Assembly: GCA_934667065.1 (NCBI GenBank)
Contig: CAKULD010000001.1
Span: 124,001-188,000, forward strand
DNA length: 64,000 nt
Source: an uncultured Collinsella sp.
Lineage (GTDB): Bacteria > Actinomycetota > Coriobacteriia > Coriobacteriales > Coriobacteriaceae
Direction of reading: 5' to 3'
Position 1 is the stretch's first letter. Each line of letters begins with the position of its first letter. Positions 49,035-57,646 of this stretch are shown here, piece by piece. Below the pieces are notes generated by a model that was not told the origin of the DNA, did not search any database, and saw only the letters and a program-made list of their open reading frames with translations. Both the position numbers and the translations under genes were made by a program.

Positions 49035-51506
49035 CTATTTGGTCTTGCCGGTAATGAGCGTCTTAAGGCCTAGACCGATCAGGCCCAGACCCATGCGCAC
49101 GCGACCGGGACGATGGCGCTCAATGGCCTGGGTCTTGCCAACGGGCTTCTCACGACGGACGCTCGTCTCGGGCGCGGGCCTAGCGGCCTGCGGCTCGGGC
49201 TGAGGTGCGGGCTCGGGCTCAATGACGGTCGCCTGGACCTTCTGGACCACGGGCGCCGCCGGCTGTGGCTCGGGCTCGGGGACGGTTACAGGCTCCGCTT
49301 CAACGACGGGCTCTGGTGCGGCCTCGACCATGGATTCCGGTTCCGTGACAAGCTGAGGTTTTGCCGCCGGGGGAGCGGAGACGGCCTCGGCATTACGATA
49401 GGCGCGCTCCAGCAGGGCCTCTTGCGAGTTGAAGGGCTTCTCGCCTTCCTTGCGCTCCACGGGAACCCAGGTGCCGTCGCTTGTCAGGCTGCGGGCCTTC
49501 ACGTTGTCGCGCAGCTGCATGCCCATGTACTCGTGCACCAGGGCGCGGCAGGTGGGGTCGAGCACGGGGAAGGCGATCTCCACGCGGTGCTCAGTGTTGC
49601 GCGTCATCATGTCTGCCGAGCTCAGGTAGATCATGTCCGAGTCCACGCCAAAGGCGTAAACGCGGGCGTGCTCCAAAAAGCGCCCGACGATAGAGCGGAC
49701 GTGTACGTTCTCAGTCTTGCCCGGAACGCCGGGCTTGAGGCACGAGATGCCGCGGATGATCATGTCCACGCGGACTCCTGCGCACGATGCCTCGGCGATC
49801 TTGTCGATAACCTCGCGGTCGGTGAGCGAGTTGAGCTTAAAGAACACACGGGCGGGCTCGCCGGCAAGGGCGCGCTGAATCTCGCGATCCAGGCCGCGCA
49901 TGATGAGCGGCTTGAGGCCTACGGGCGCCACGCCCAGGAAGCGGTAATCGCCGCGCAGGTTGCCCAGTGACAGGTTGCGGAAGAACAGGTTGGCGTCCTC
50001 ACCGATGCCGGGATGGGCGGTCATGAGCATAAAGTCGCTGTAGAGCTTGGCCGTCTTTTCGTTAAAGTTGCCGGTGCCCAACAGCGTCAGGCGCGTAAGC
50101 GCCATGCCCTCGCGATAGGTGAGCTGGCAGATCTTGGAGTGGCATTTAAAGCCCTCAGAGCCGTAGATGACGGTGCAGCCGGCCTCTTCCAGGCGCTCGG
50201 CCCACTCGATGTTGTTCTGCTCGTCGAAGCGGGCGCGGAGCTCCATAAGCACCGTGACCTCTTTGCCGTTCTCGGCGGCGTCGATGAGCGACTCGCACAG
50301 GCGGCTCTGCTTGGCCACGCGGTAGAGCGTGATGCGCAACGAGATGCACTCGGGGTCGTAGGCTGCCTCGTGAACCAGGTCCAAGAACGGGTTCATGGCC
50401 TCATAGGGATAAAAGAGCAGCTTGTCGTGCTGCAGCACCTGTTCGCGGATGGAGCGGTTCATGTCGATGGTGGGATTGGGCTGCGGCTTAAACGGCGTAA
50501 AGAGCAGCTCGTTGCGCAGGTGCTCGGGAATCTTGCCCTCAATGCCAAAGACATAGCCCAGGTTGAGTGGAATATCGCAGGTAAAGACCGAGCGGCGCGA
50601 AAGCTCGAGTGCCTTGCGGATGGTCTTGAGCGTTTGCTTCTCGAGCGAGCCCGAGACGGCGAGTACTACCGGCTGCAGGCGCAGGCGCTTCTTGAGGATG
50701 CGCTTCATGTGCTGGCGGTAGTCCTCTTCCTCCTCGACGCCCTCGCCGTCCGGATCGATGTCGGCGTTGCGGGTGACGCGGATGAGCGCGCGATCGAGCG
50801 GCTTATAGGAGCCAAAGCAACTGTCCAGACAGGCGAGGATGACGTCCTCGAGCAGGATGTAGGAGTAGGTGCCGGTGGGCGAGGGGATCTCAACCACGCG
50901 GTTCATCGAGGCGGGAATCTCGATGAGGCCCAGCAGACTTTCCTCGTCGGTGACGCCGTCCAGGCCGCAAGCCAGGTGGAGTGCACCGTTGCGCAAGTTG
51001 GGGAAGGGGTGGCGCGGGTCGATGACCAACGGCGAGATGACCGGCGACACGTAGGCCTGGAAGTAGCGGGTGACAAAGGTGCGCTCCTCGGGCGTAAGCG
51101 AATCGACGCGCGCGCGGTGGACACCCAGGGCGTCGAGCTTGCCCTCGATGCTCTTGAAAATGGACTCCCAGCGGTCGAGGAGCCCGGGCAGCTCCGCCAC
51201 GACGGCTTCGACCTGTTCAGAGGCAGTCATATTGCTCTTGTTGTCCACGGGTTGCTTTTTGAGCTCGGCCAGGTCAGACAGGCCGCCTACGCGGACCATA
51301 AGGAACTCGTCGAGGTTGGACTCGAAGATCGAGACGAACTTTAGGCGCTCGAACAGCGGCACGGACTCATCGAAAGCCTCATCGAGCACGCGGTTGTCAA
51401 AGCGTAGCCAGCTGAGCTCTCGATTCTGCGTGTACGAGAAGTCGCGCGGCGGCTTGCGCAGCTTTGCGGCGGCTTGCTTCTTTTCGATTTTGCTCGGCAT
51501 ATGCAT
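49035..51506 (-). CDS. ppk: Polyphosphate kinase with Pro/Glu-rich C-terminal tail
   Basis: An 823-residue enzyme that makes polyphosphate from ATP. The N-terminal domain (NRELSWLRFDNRVLDEAFDE) and the phospholipase-D-like catalytic half are complete: EGFKCHSKICQLTY with the catalytic His, and later HARVYAFGVDSDMIYLSSAD. The usual enzyme is about 690-720 residues. Here about 115 extra residues form a Pro/Glu/Val-rich stretch (EPEPQPAAPVVQKVQATVIE) ending in a basic segment and G-L-G-L-I-G-L-G-L-K-T-L-I-T-G-K-T-K. The start is uncertain (51506 or 51500). It stands first in a minus-strand run, and a terminator separates it from rlmD. Confidence 0.93.
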   Translation of the reverse strand: MHMPSKIEKKQAAAKLRKPPRDFSYTQNRELSWLRFDNRVLDEAFDESVPLFERLKFVSIFESNLDEFLMVRVGGLSDLAELKKQPVDNKSNMTASEQVEAVVAELPGLLDRWESIFKSIEGKLDALGVHRARVDSLTPEERTFVTRYFQAYVSPVISPLVIDPRHPFPNLRNGALHLACGLDGVTDEESLLGLIEIPASMNRVVEIPSPTGTYSYILLEDVILACLDSCFGSYKPLDRALIRVTRNADIDPDGEGVEEEEDYRQHMKRILKKRLRLQPVVLAVSGSLEKQTLKTIRKALELSRRSVFTCDIPLNLGYVFGIEGKIPEHLRNELLFTPFKPQPNPTIDMNRSIREQVLQHDKLLFYPYEAMNPFLDLVHEAAYDPECISLRITLYRVAKQSRLCESLIDAAENGKEVTVLMELRARFDEQNNIEWAERLEEAGCTVIYGSEGFKCHSKICQLTYREGMALTRLTLLGTGNFNEKTAKLYSDFMLMTAHPGIGEDANLFFRNLSLGNLRGDYRFLGVAPVGLKPLIMRGLDREIQRALAGEPARVFFKLNSLTDREVIDKIAEASCAGVRVDMIIRGISCLKPGVPGKTENVHVRSIVGRFLEHARVYAFGVDSDMIYLSSADMMTRNTEHRVEIAFPVLDPTCRALVHEYMGMQLRDNVKARSLTSDGTWVPVERKEGEKPFNSQEALLERAYRNAEAVSAPPAAKPQLVTEPESMVEAAPEPVVEAEPVTVPEPEPQPAAPVVQKVQATVIEPEPAPQPEPQAARPAPETSVRREKPVGKTQAIERHRPGRVRMGLGLIGLGLKTLITGKTK

Positions 51507-51545
51507 CTGTCCGTTCAGTCCCCACAGGGGACGGTAGCCTAACAC

Positions 51546-52023
51546 TATTCACTATTGTCTCAATTTAGTCGACTTGTGGCACGGATGTATCGCGTGAACG
51601 GTATCTTTACCTACTTCTTACGCTGTCAAGGCATGTAGCTAACTGCCCGCCTTGTTTTGAAGGCAATTGATATCCACACTCAACTGGTGAGGATATATGA
51701 ATAAGAATGATTGCAAGCTGAATATTATCGAATCCAAATCGAATCGTGGACAAACGTCATATATATGCAGAAAATCGTTTTAGCTATGCAATTCCTAAAC
51801 ATGAAAATATTTGTGTGATCTAGCTTAATTCCTCAGAAAAAAGAACGTTTACCTTTGAAAACCTGCTTTAGAGAACCGAAGTGCATCATGGGGGAATCAT
51901 ATGCGATATACCGTTCATCGCACTTTGTTGACCGTTCGGGGGCGAGGTGGAATTGCGGGTGGTTTTTGGATATAACTAGAGCTGTCAGCAAGCAGCGTCC
52001 CATACGGAGGGGCGCTGATACAT
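51546..52023 (+). promoter_or_regulatory. Regulatory region of arcA copy 1
   Basis: No gene is seen in this AT-rich stretch. It contains GTGAACGGTA (from 51594). Two CCGTTC words start at 51911 and 51932, exactly 21 bp apart. A TATAAC box follows in TTTTGGATATAACTAG (about 51965-51980). The arcA2 upstream region has the same words with the same spacing. The pattern suggests a dimeric regulator binding two helical turns apart. Confidence 0.6.
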
Positions 52024-53304
52024 TCGGCCCCGACAAGGGCCCGAAAGAAAGGTAGGAGGCCATGACGAAAGGTCTGCACGTGCCTTCCGAGATCGGCAAG
52101 CTCAGGAAGGTCTGCCTGCACCGTCCCGGCGACGAGCTCCTCAACCTGCCGCCCGACGAGCTCGAGCGACTCCTGTTCGACGACGTCCCGTTCCTGGAGG
52201 TCGCACAGCAGGAGCACGACACCTTCGCCCAGATCCTGAGGGACCAGGGCGTCGAGGTCCTCTATCTCGAGAACCTCGTCGCGGAGGTGTTCGACCAGGT
52301 CCCCGGCGCCCGCGCCGAGTTCACCGACCAGTACATCGCCGAGGCAGGCATCCGCGGCCAGCACATGCCGCAGATCGTCCGCGAGAAGCTGGACTCCATC
52401 GAGGACAACCTCGAGTTCGTCAAGAAGACCATGGCCGGCATGACCAAGTCCGAGATCGAGATGCCCCTCACGGCCTCCACGACCCTCGACTCCCTGGTCA
52501 ACTCCGAGTCCGAGTCCGACCTGATCATCGACCCGATGCCCAACCTCTACTTCACCCGCGACCCGTTCGCGGTCGTCGGCGAGGGCGTCAACCTCAACCG
52601 CATGTACTCGGTCACCCGCAACCGCGAGACCCTGTACGGCAAGTACATCTTCAAGTACCACCCCGACTACAAGGACGTCTCGCTGTACTTCCGCCGCGAC
52701 TGCCAGTTCCACACCGAGGGCGGCGACGTGCTGAACATCAACGAGAAGACCCTCGCCGTCGGCATCTCCCAGCGCACCCAGGCAGCGGCGATCGACGTCA
52801 TGGCCCAGAACATCTTCTGGAACTCCGACTCCAAGGTCGAGCGCATCCTGGCCTTCGACATCCCGGTCTCGCGCGCCTTCATGCACCTCGACACGGTCTT
52901 CACCCAGATCGACGTCGATAAGTTCACGATCCACCCCGCCATCATGGGCACCCTGCGCGTCTACGAGCTGACCGCCGGCAAGAACCCGGGCGACGTGAAC
53001 ATCCGCCTGATCGAGGACACCCTCGAGCACGTCCTGGAGGACGCCACCGGCGTCGACCAGGTCAAGCTGATCCCCTGCGGCGGCGGCGACCCGATCGCGG
53101 CCTCCCGCGAGCAGTGGAACGACGGCTCCAACACCCTGTGCGTCGAGCCCGGCAAGATCTGCGTCTACGCCCGCAACACCGTCACCAACGACGTGCTGTA
53201 CAAGGAGGGCCTGGACCTTCTCGTCGTGCCCTCCGCCGAGCTCTCCCGCGGCCGCGGCGGCCCGCGCTGCATGAGCATGCCCTTCTGGCGCGAGGACCTC
53301 TAAG
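52024..53304. repeat. Direct repeat carrying arcA, copy 1 (partner 55113-56393)
   Basis: The 1281 bases from TCGGCCCCGACAAGG upstream of arcA to one base after its stop appear identical to 55113-56393. I found no difference by eye; flanking sequence differs sharply at both ends. Confidence 0.85.
52062..53303 (+). CDS. arcA: Arginine deiminase, copy 1
   Basis: A 413-residue enzyme hydrolysing L-arginine to citrulline and ammonia, the first step of the arginine deiminase pathway. Motifs: PSEIGKLRKVCLHRPGDEL; FTRDPFAVVGEGVNLNRMY (Asp in F-T-R-D-P); C-Q-F-H-T-E-G-G-D with catalytic His/Glu; and the nucleophile Cys in GGPRCMSMPFWRED at the end. GGTAGGAGG precedes the ATG. The protein is identical to copy 2 at 55151. 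Codon use is very GC-rich and biased. An aminotransferase gene lies between the copies. Confidence 0.96.
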   Translation: MTKGLHVPSEIGKLRKVCLHRPGDELLNLPPDELERLLFDDVPFLEVAQQEHDTFAQILRDQGVEVLYLENLVAEVFDQVPGARAEFTDQYIAEAGIRGQHMPQIVREKLDSIEDNLEFVKKTMAGMTKSEIEMPLTASTTLDSLVNSESESDLIIDPMPNLYFTRDPFAVVGEGVNLNRMYSVTRNRETLYGKYIFKYHPDYKDVSLYFRRDCQFHTEGGDVLNINEKTLAVGISQRTQAAAIDVMAQNIFWNSDSKVERILAFDIPVSRAFMHLDTVFTQIDVDKFTIHPAIMGTLRVYELTAGKNPGDVNIRLIEDTLEHVLEDATGVDQVKLIPCGGGDPIAASREQWNDGSNTLCVEPGKICVYARNTVTNDVLYKEGLDLLVVPSAELSRGRGGPRCMSMPFWREDL

Positions 53305-53452
53305 GTTTTCAAAGACCCGTACAGGTCTTAAACACACATCTAGCTGCCATTAGATGTCTCCCATTGGGGCGGTGCGCTCTTGCGTGCTGCCCCAAATTTG
53401 TATGAGGAACGACAGCACTATGTGAATGGCCGCTTTTGTCAGGAGTCTAGCC

Positions 53453-54577
53453 ATGGATATCAAGACAATCGGCGTTGAGGAGTGGCTTAACGTTTGGGAG
53501 AAGAGCGCTACGTGGGATATCGCCCAGTCGACGATTTCGTCGCTCACCATGGGCGAGCTACGCGCACTTGACGAGCAGGACGGCGCCACGTTCTACGAGC
53601 GCCTGGACCGCGAGAAGATGAACTACGGCTGGATCGAGGGTTCGCCCGACTTTAAGGCCGAGGTCGCCAAGCTCTACCGTCGCGAGGTCAACCCCGACCA
53701 CATCCTGCAGACCAACGGCTGCACGGGCGCCAACCTCAACGCCATCATGGCCGTCGTCGAGCCCGGCGACCATGTTATCGCCGAGTGGCCCACCTATGCG
53801 CCGCTCTACGAGATTCCGCGCACGCTTGGCGCCGAGGTCGAGTACTGGGAGCTTCGCGAGGAGCTCGGCTGGAAGCCCGATATCGAGGAGCTCAAGCGCC
53901 TGGTGCGCCCCAATACCAAGCTCATCTGCATCAACAACGCATCGAACCCCATCGGTACGGTGCTCGATGCCGATACGCTCGGTCAGATTGCCGAGGTCGC
54001 CCGCTCGGTGGGCGCCTACGTGCTCTGCGACGAGGTGTACCTGCCGCTCGAGAACACCGAGTCCTTCATGTCGATGGCCGATGTGTACGAGAAGGCCATC
54101 GTCACCAATTCGGTATCCAAGACCTATTCGACGCCTGCGGCCCGCGTGGGCTGGGTCGTGGCCGACGAAGAGGTGTCTAATCGCATCCGCACCTATCGCG
54201 ACTACACCATGATCTGCGGCGGCGTGTTCAACGATGCCCTGGCGACCTATGTGCTCGAGCACAAGGACAAAATCCTGGAGCGCAACCGCAAGATCGTGTT
54301 TGGCAACCGCGATATCACGCAGGCCTGGATCGACACGCAGCATCGCGTTTCCTGGACGGCCCCGCAGGGCGTGTCCACCTCGTTTATCCAGCTGGATATT
54401 CCCGAGGACGACGAGGAGTTCTGCAAGCGCCTGCTGGCCGAGAGGGGAGTGCTGCTGGTTCCCGGCAGCCGCTTTGAGCTTCCCTGCGGCGCGCGCTTGG
54501 GTTACTGCGCGAGCGAGGATGTTCTTCGCGAAGGCCTGAGGCTTTTGGTCGAGGCGCTGGCCGAGTTCGATCGCTAG
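53453..54577 (+). CDS. PLP-dependent aminotransferase between the two arcA copies
   Basis: A 374-residue class I/II aminotransferase. ATG 53453 has AGGAG eight bases upstream. The PLP-binding Lys is in IVTNSVSKTYSTPAARVGWV (S-x-S-K). Other marks: TNGCTGANLNAIMAVVEPGD, NNASNPIGTVLDADT (N-P-x-G), CDEVYLPLE (Asp and Tyr). Position between arginine deiminase genes suggests a role in arginine, citrulline or ornithine metabolism, and some relatives near such genes resemble capreomycidine-synthase-type enzymes, but the substrate is not known. Confidence 0.87.
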   Translation: MDIKTIGVEEWLNVWEKSATWDIAQSTISSLTMGELRALDEQDGATFYERLDREKMNYGWIEGSPDFKAEVAKLYRREVNPDHILQTNGCTGANLNAIMAVVEPGDHVIAEWPTYAPLYEIPRTLGAEVEYWELREELGWKPDIEELKRLVRPNTKLICINNASNPIGTVLDADTLGQIAEVARSVGAYVLCDEVYLPLENTESFMSMADVYEKAIVTNSVSKTYSTPAARVGWVVADEEVSNRIRTYRDYTMICGGVFNDALATYVLEHKDKILERNRKIVFGNRDITQAWIDTQHRVSWTAPQGVSTSFIQLDIPEDDEEFCKRLLAERGVLLVPGSRFELPCGARLGYCASEDVLREGLRLLVEALAEFDR

Positions 54578-54624
54578 GTTTCCGACATCCTTCGAAAGCC
54601 GTTCATAACTGCCTACGATTATCG

Positions 54625-54665
54625 AAAACAGGCCCGTTCCCCACGAGGGGAGCGGGCCTGTTTTT
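54625..54665 (+). terminator. Rho-independent terminator of the aminotransferase gene
   Basis: AACAGGCCCGTTCCCC pairs with GGGGAGCGGGCCTGTT across ACGA and is followed by TTTTT. Confidence 0.92.
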
Positions 54666-54745
54666 CTATACCGAGAAGTCAAGTTGTTACAAATGGAGCC
54701 GTAGGACAAGCGAGTATCCGCTGGGCCTTATACTGAGCTTCCGGT

Positions 54746-55112
54746 GAACGGTACCAAGCGTCTGGTAAACGGTAATTTGTTTACTAGAAATGAATAGGAC
54801 AAACTTTTTTCTGAATAAAAATGAAAATGGTTGAGACGCGGTGTGAATCGCTAATTCTATTCATAGCTTTATTGGAAATATGCAATTTGAGGGTGGTTTA
54901 TCAAAGATTCGTTCCATTCGATATTTGGATTGAAAACACGTTTAAGCACGTAAATACACTTTATTATGACGAAGTGTGCCATGCGTGAAGTATATGTGTA
55001 TGCCGTTCACCCCCTATAAAAAACCGTTCGGGGGCAAGGTGGAAGTATGAGCTGATTTTGGATATAAATATGTCGTCAGCAATAACGCCTCACACGGAGG
55101 GGCGCTAACGAA
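54746..55112 (+). promoter_or_regulatory. Regulatory region of arcA copy 2
   Basis: GAACGG (54746) and AAACGG (54767) are 21 bp apart. CCGTTC words at 55003 and 55024, the opposite orientation, are also 21 bp apart. A TATAAA in TTTTGGATATAAATATG (about 55056-55070) follows. The upstream pair lies about 260 bp from the downstream pair, in inverted orientation, as if for looping. No gene is seen in 54666-55150. Confidence 0.6.
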
Positions 55113-56393
55113 TCGGCCCCGACAAGGGCCCGAAAGAAAGGTAGGAGGCCATGACGAAAGGTCTGCACGTGCCTTCCGAGATCGGCAAGCTCAGGAAGGT
55201 CTGCCTGCACCGTCCCGGCGACGAGCTCCTCAACCTGCCGCCCGACGAGCTCGAGCGACTCCTGTTCGACGACGTCCCGTTCCTGGAGGTCGCACAGCAG
55301 GAGCACGACACCTTCGCCCAGATCCTGAGGGACCAGGGCGTCGAGGTCCTCTATCTCGAGAACCTCGTCGCGGAGGTGTTCGACCAGGTCCCCGGCGCCC
55401 GCGCCGAGTTCACCGACCAGTACATCGCCGAGGCAGGCATCCGCGGCCAGCACATGCCGCAGATCGTCCGCGAGAAGCTGGACTCCATCGAGGACAACCT
55501 CGAGTTCGTCAAGAAGACCATGGCCGGCATGACCAAGTCCGAGATCGAGATGCCCCTCACGGCCTCCACGACCCTCGACTCCCTGGTCAACTCCGAGTCC
55601 GAGTCCGACCTGATCATCGACCCGATGCCCAACCTCTACTTCACCCGCGACCCGTTCGCGGTCGTCGGCGAGGGCGTCAACCTCAACCGCATGTACTCGG
55701 TCACCCGCAACCGCGAGACCCTGTACGGCAAGTACATCTTCAAGTACCACCCCGACTACAAGGACGTCTCGCTGTACTTCCGCCGCGACTGCCAGTTCCA
55801 CACCGAGGGCGGCGACGTGCTGAACATCAACGAGAAGACCCTCGCCGTCGGCATCTCCCAGCGCACCCAGGCAGCGGCGATCGACGTCATGGCCCAGAAC
55901 ATCTTCTGGAACTCCGACTCCAAGGTCGAGCGCATCCTGGCCTTCGACATCCCGGTCTCGCGCGCCTTCATGCACCTCGACACGGTCTTCACCCAGATCG
56001 ACGTCGATAAGTTCACGATCCACCCCGCCATCATGGGCACCCTGCGCGTCTACGAGCTGACCGCCGGCAAGAACCCGGGCGACGTGAACATCCGCCTGAT
56101 CGAGGACACCCTCGAGCACGTCCTGGAGGACGCCACCGGCGTCGACCAGGTCAAGCTGATCCCCTGCGGCGGCGGCGACCCGATCGCGGCCTCCCGCGAG
56201 CAGTGGAACGACGGCTCCAACACCCTGTGCGTCGAGCCCGGCAAGATCTGCGTCTACGCCCGCAACACCGTCACCAACGACGTGCTGTACAAGGAGGGCC
56301 TGGACCTTCTCGTCGTGCCCTCCGCCGAGCTCTCCCGCGGCCGCGGCGGCCCGCGCTGCATGAGCATGCCCTTCTGGCGCGAGGACCTCTAAG
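55113..56393. repeat. Direct repeat carrying arcA, copy 2 (partner 52024-53304)
   Basis: Second copy of the 1281-bp block, 3089 bp from the first in the same orientation. Recombination between them would delete the aminotransferase gene. Confidence 0.85.
55151..56392 (+). CDS. arcA: Arginine deiminase, copy 2
   Basis: A 413-residue protein identical in sequence to the product of copy 1 at 52062. This copy lies 110 bp before arcB and so is the one placed for co-expression with ornithine carbamoyltransferase. Upstream words match copy 1 up to about 150 bp, in part only. A hairpin (CCGGTGCGGT/ACCGCACCGG, 56405-56434) lies between it and arcB. Confidence 0.96.
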   Translation: MTKGLHVPSEIGKLRKVCLHRPGDELLNLPPDELERLLFDDVPFLEVAQQEHDTFAQILRDQGVEVLYLENLVAEVFDQVPGARAEFTDQYIAEAGIRGQHMPQIVREKLDSIEDNLEFVKKTMAGMTKSEIEMPLTASTTLDSLVNSESESDLIIDPMPNLYFTRDPFAVVGEGVNLNRMYSVTRNRETLYGKYIFKYHPDYKDVSLYFRRDCQFHTEGGDVLNINEKTLAVGISQRTQAAAIDVMAQNIFWNSDSKVERILAFDIPVSRAFMHLDTVFTQIDVDKFTIHPAIMGTLRVYELTAGKNPGDVNIRLIEDTLEHVLEDATGVDQVKLIPCGGGDPIAASREQWNDGSNTLCVEPGKICVYARNTVTNDVLYKEGLDLLVVPSAELSRGRGGPRCMSMPFWREDL

Positions 56394-56404
56394 TCTTTCC
56401 GTTT

Positions 56405-56434
56405 CCGGTGCGGTCCCCCCTACAACCGCACCGG
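56405..56434 (+). terminator. Hairpin between arcA2 and arcB
   Basis: CCGGTGCGGT and ACCGCACCGG form a perfect 10-bp stem with a 10-base loop, followed by TTTCG and a small GCCCGT/ACGGGC hairpin. It may attenuate read-through to arcB or mark a processing site. Confidence 0.55.
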
Positions 56435-56502
56435 TTTCGCCCGTCAAACGGGCACCGCTTCTACTTTATTAAGTAATTCATTTCTTCGAAAGGAAACGAA
56501 CC

Positions 56503-57498
56503 ATGGGTGTTAACCTCTCCGGCCGTAGCTTCCTCAAGCTCCTCGACCTCACCACCGAGGAGATCGAGTACCTGCTCAAGCTCTCCAAGAACTTCAAGGA
56601 TATGAAGCGCGCTGGCGTTCCGCACCGTTATCTCGAGGGCAAGAACATCGTCCTGCTCTTCCAGAAGACCTCCACTCGTACCCGCTGCGCCTTCGAGGTC
56701 GGCGGCATGGATCTGGGCATGGGCGTCACCTACCTCGATCCCGGTTCGTCGCAGATGGGCAAGAAGGAGTCCATCGAGGACACCGCTCGCGTTCTCGGCC
56801 GCATGTATGACGGCATCGAGTTCCGCGGCTTTGCCCAGGACGACGTCGAGGAGCTCGCTGCTAAGTCCGGCGTGCCCGTCTGGAACGGCCTGACCACCGA
56901 GTGGCACCCCACCCAGATGCTCGCCGACATCCTGACCGTCCAGGAGAACTTCAACTACGACATCAAGGGCAAGACCCTCGTCTTCATGGGCGACTGCAAG
57001 AACAACGTCGCTCGCTCCCTCATGGTCGTCTGCTCCAAGCTCGGCATGAACTTCGTGGCCTGCGGCCCCGAGGAGTGCATGCCCGCTGACGACGTCATCG
57101 AGGCCTGCAAGCCCATCGCCGAGGCCAACGGCTGCACCATTAAGCTGACCACCGACGTCAAGGACGGCGTCACTGGCGCTGACGTTCTCTACACCGACGT
57201 GTGGGTCTCCATGGGCGAGCCCGACGAGGTCTGGGCCGAGCGCATCGCTCAGCTCACCCCGTATCGTGTCACCTCCGAGGTCATGGCTATGGCCAACCCG
57301 GGTGCCATCTTCCTGCACTGCCTGCCCAGCTTCCACGACACCAACACCACCATTGGCGCCGAGAAGTGCGAGCAGTTCGGCATCACCGAGCAGGAGGTCA
57401 CCGACGAGGTCTTCGAGAGCCCCGCTTCCAAGGTCTTTGACGAGGCCGAGAACCGCATGCACACCATCAAGGCTGTCATGTACGCCACGCTCAAGTAA
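56503..57498 (+). CDS. arcB: Ornithine carbamoyltransferase (catabolic)
   Basis: A 331-residue enzyme turning citrulline and phosphate into ornithine and carbamoyl phosphate. Signatures: QKTSTRTRCAFEVGGMDLGM (carbamoyl-phosphate site S-T-R-T-R), WHPTQMLADILTVQENF, and FLHCLPSFHDTNTTIG (H-C-L-P, ornithine site). AAAGGAAACG precedes the ATG. It follows arcA2. Carbamate kinase, needed to make ATP from carbamoyl phosphate, is not in the window. Confidence 0.95.
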   Translation: MGVNLSGRSFLKLLDLTTEEIEYLLKLSKNFKDMKRAGVPHRYLEGKNIVLLFQKTSTRTRCAFEVGGMDLGMGVTYLDPGSSQMGKKESIEDTARVLGRMYDGIEFRGFAQDDVEELAAKSGVPVWNGLTTEWHPTQMLADILTVQENFNYDIKGKTLVFMGDCKNNVARSLMVVCSKLGMNFVACGPEECMPADDVIEACKPIAEANGCTIKLTTDVKDGVTGADVLYTDVWVSMGEPDEVWAERIAQLTPYRVTSEVMAMANPGAIFLHCLPSFHDTNTTIGAEKCEQFGITEQEVTDEVFESPASKVFDEAENRMHTIKAVMYATLK

Positions 57499-57513
57499 GA
57501 GCATCTAGCATCT

Positions 57514-57550
57514 CGCTCGGGGTGTATTGCTGCACACCCCGAGCGGTTTT
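57514..57550 (+). terminator. Rho-independent terminator of arcB
   Basis: CGCTCGGGGTGT and ACACCCCGAGCG pair across an 8-base loop, followed by GTTTT. Confidence 0.85.
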
Positions 57551-57646
57551 GTCTGGTAAAAATCTCGCGTCGAGCGGTGGGCACGGCACGGAAGATCCGT
57601 TTTGCGCGAGAAGAGTTAAATGATTTATGAAGGGGGGATGAGAACC

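Noticed and set aside
51915..53312. Minus-strand frames of 465 and 347 codons opposite both arcA copies
   Set aside because: They are long only because arcA has very biased GC3; Val/Asp/Leu-rich nonsense that ends differently in the two copies.
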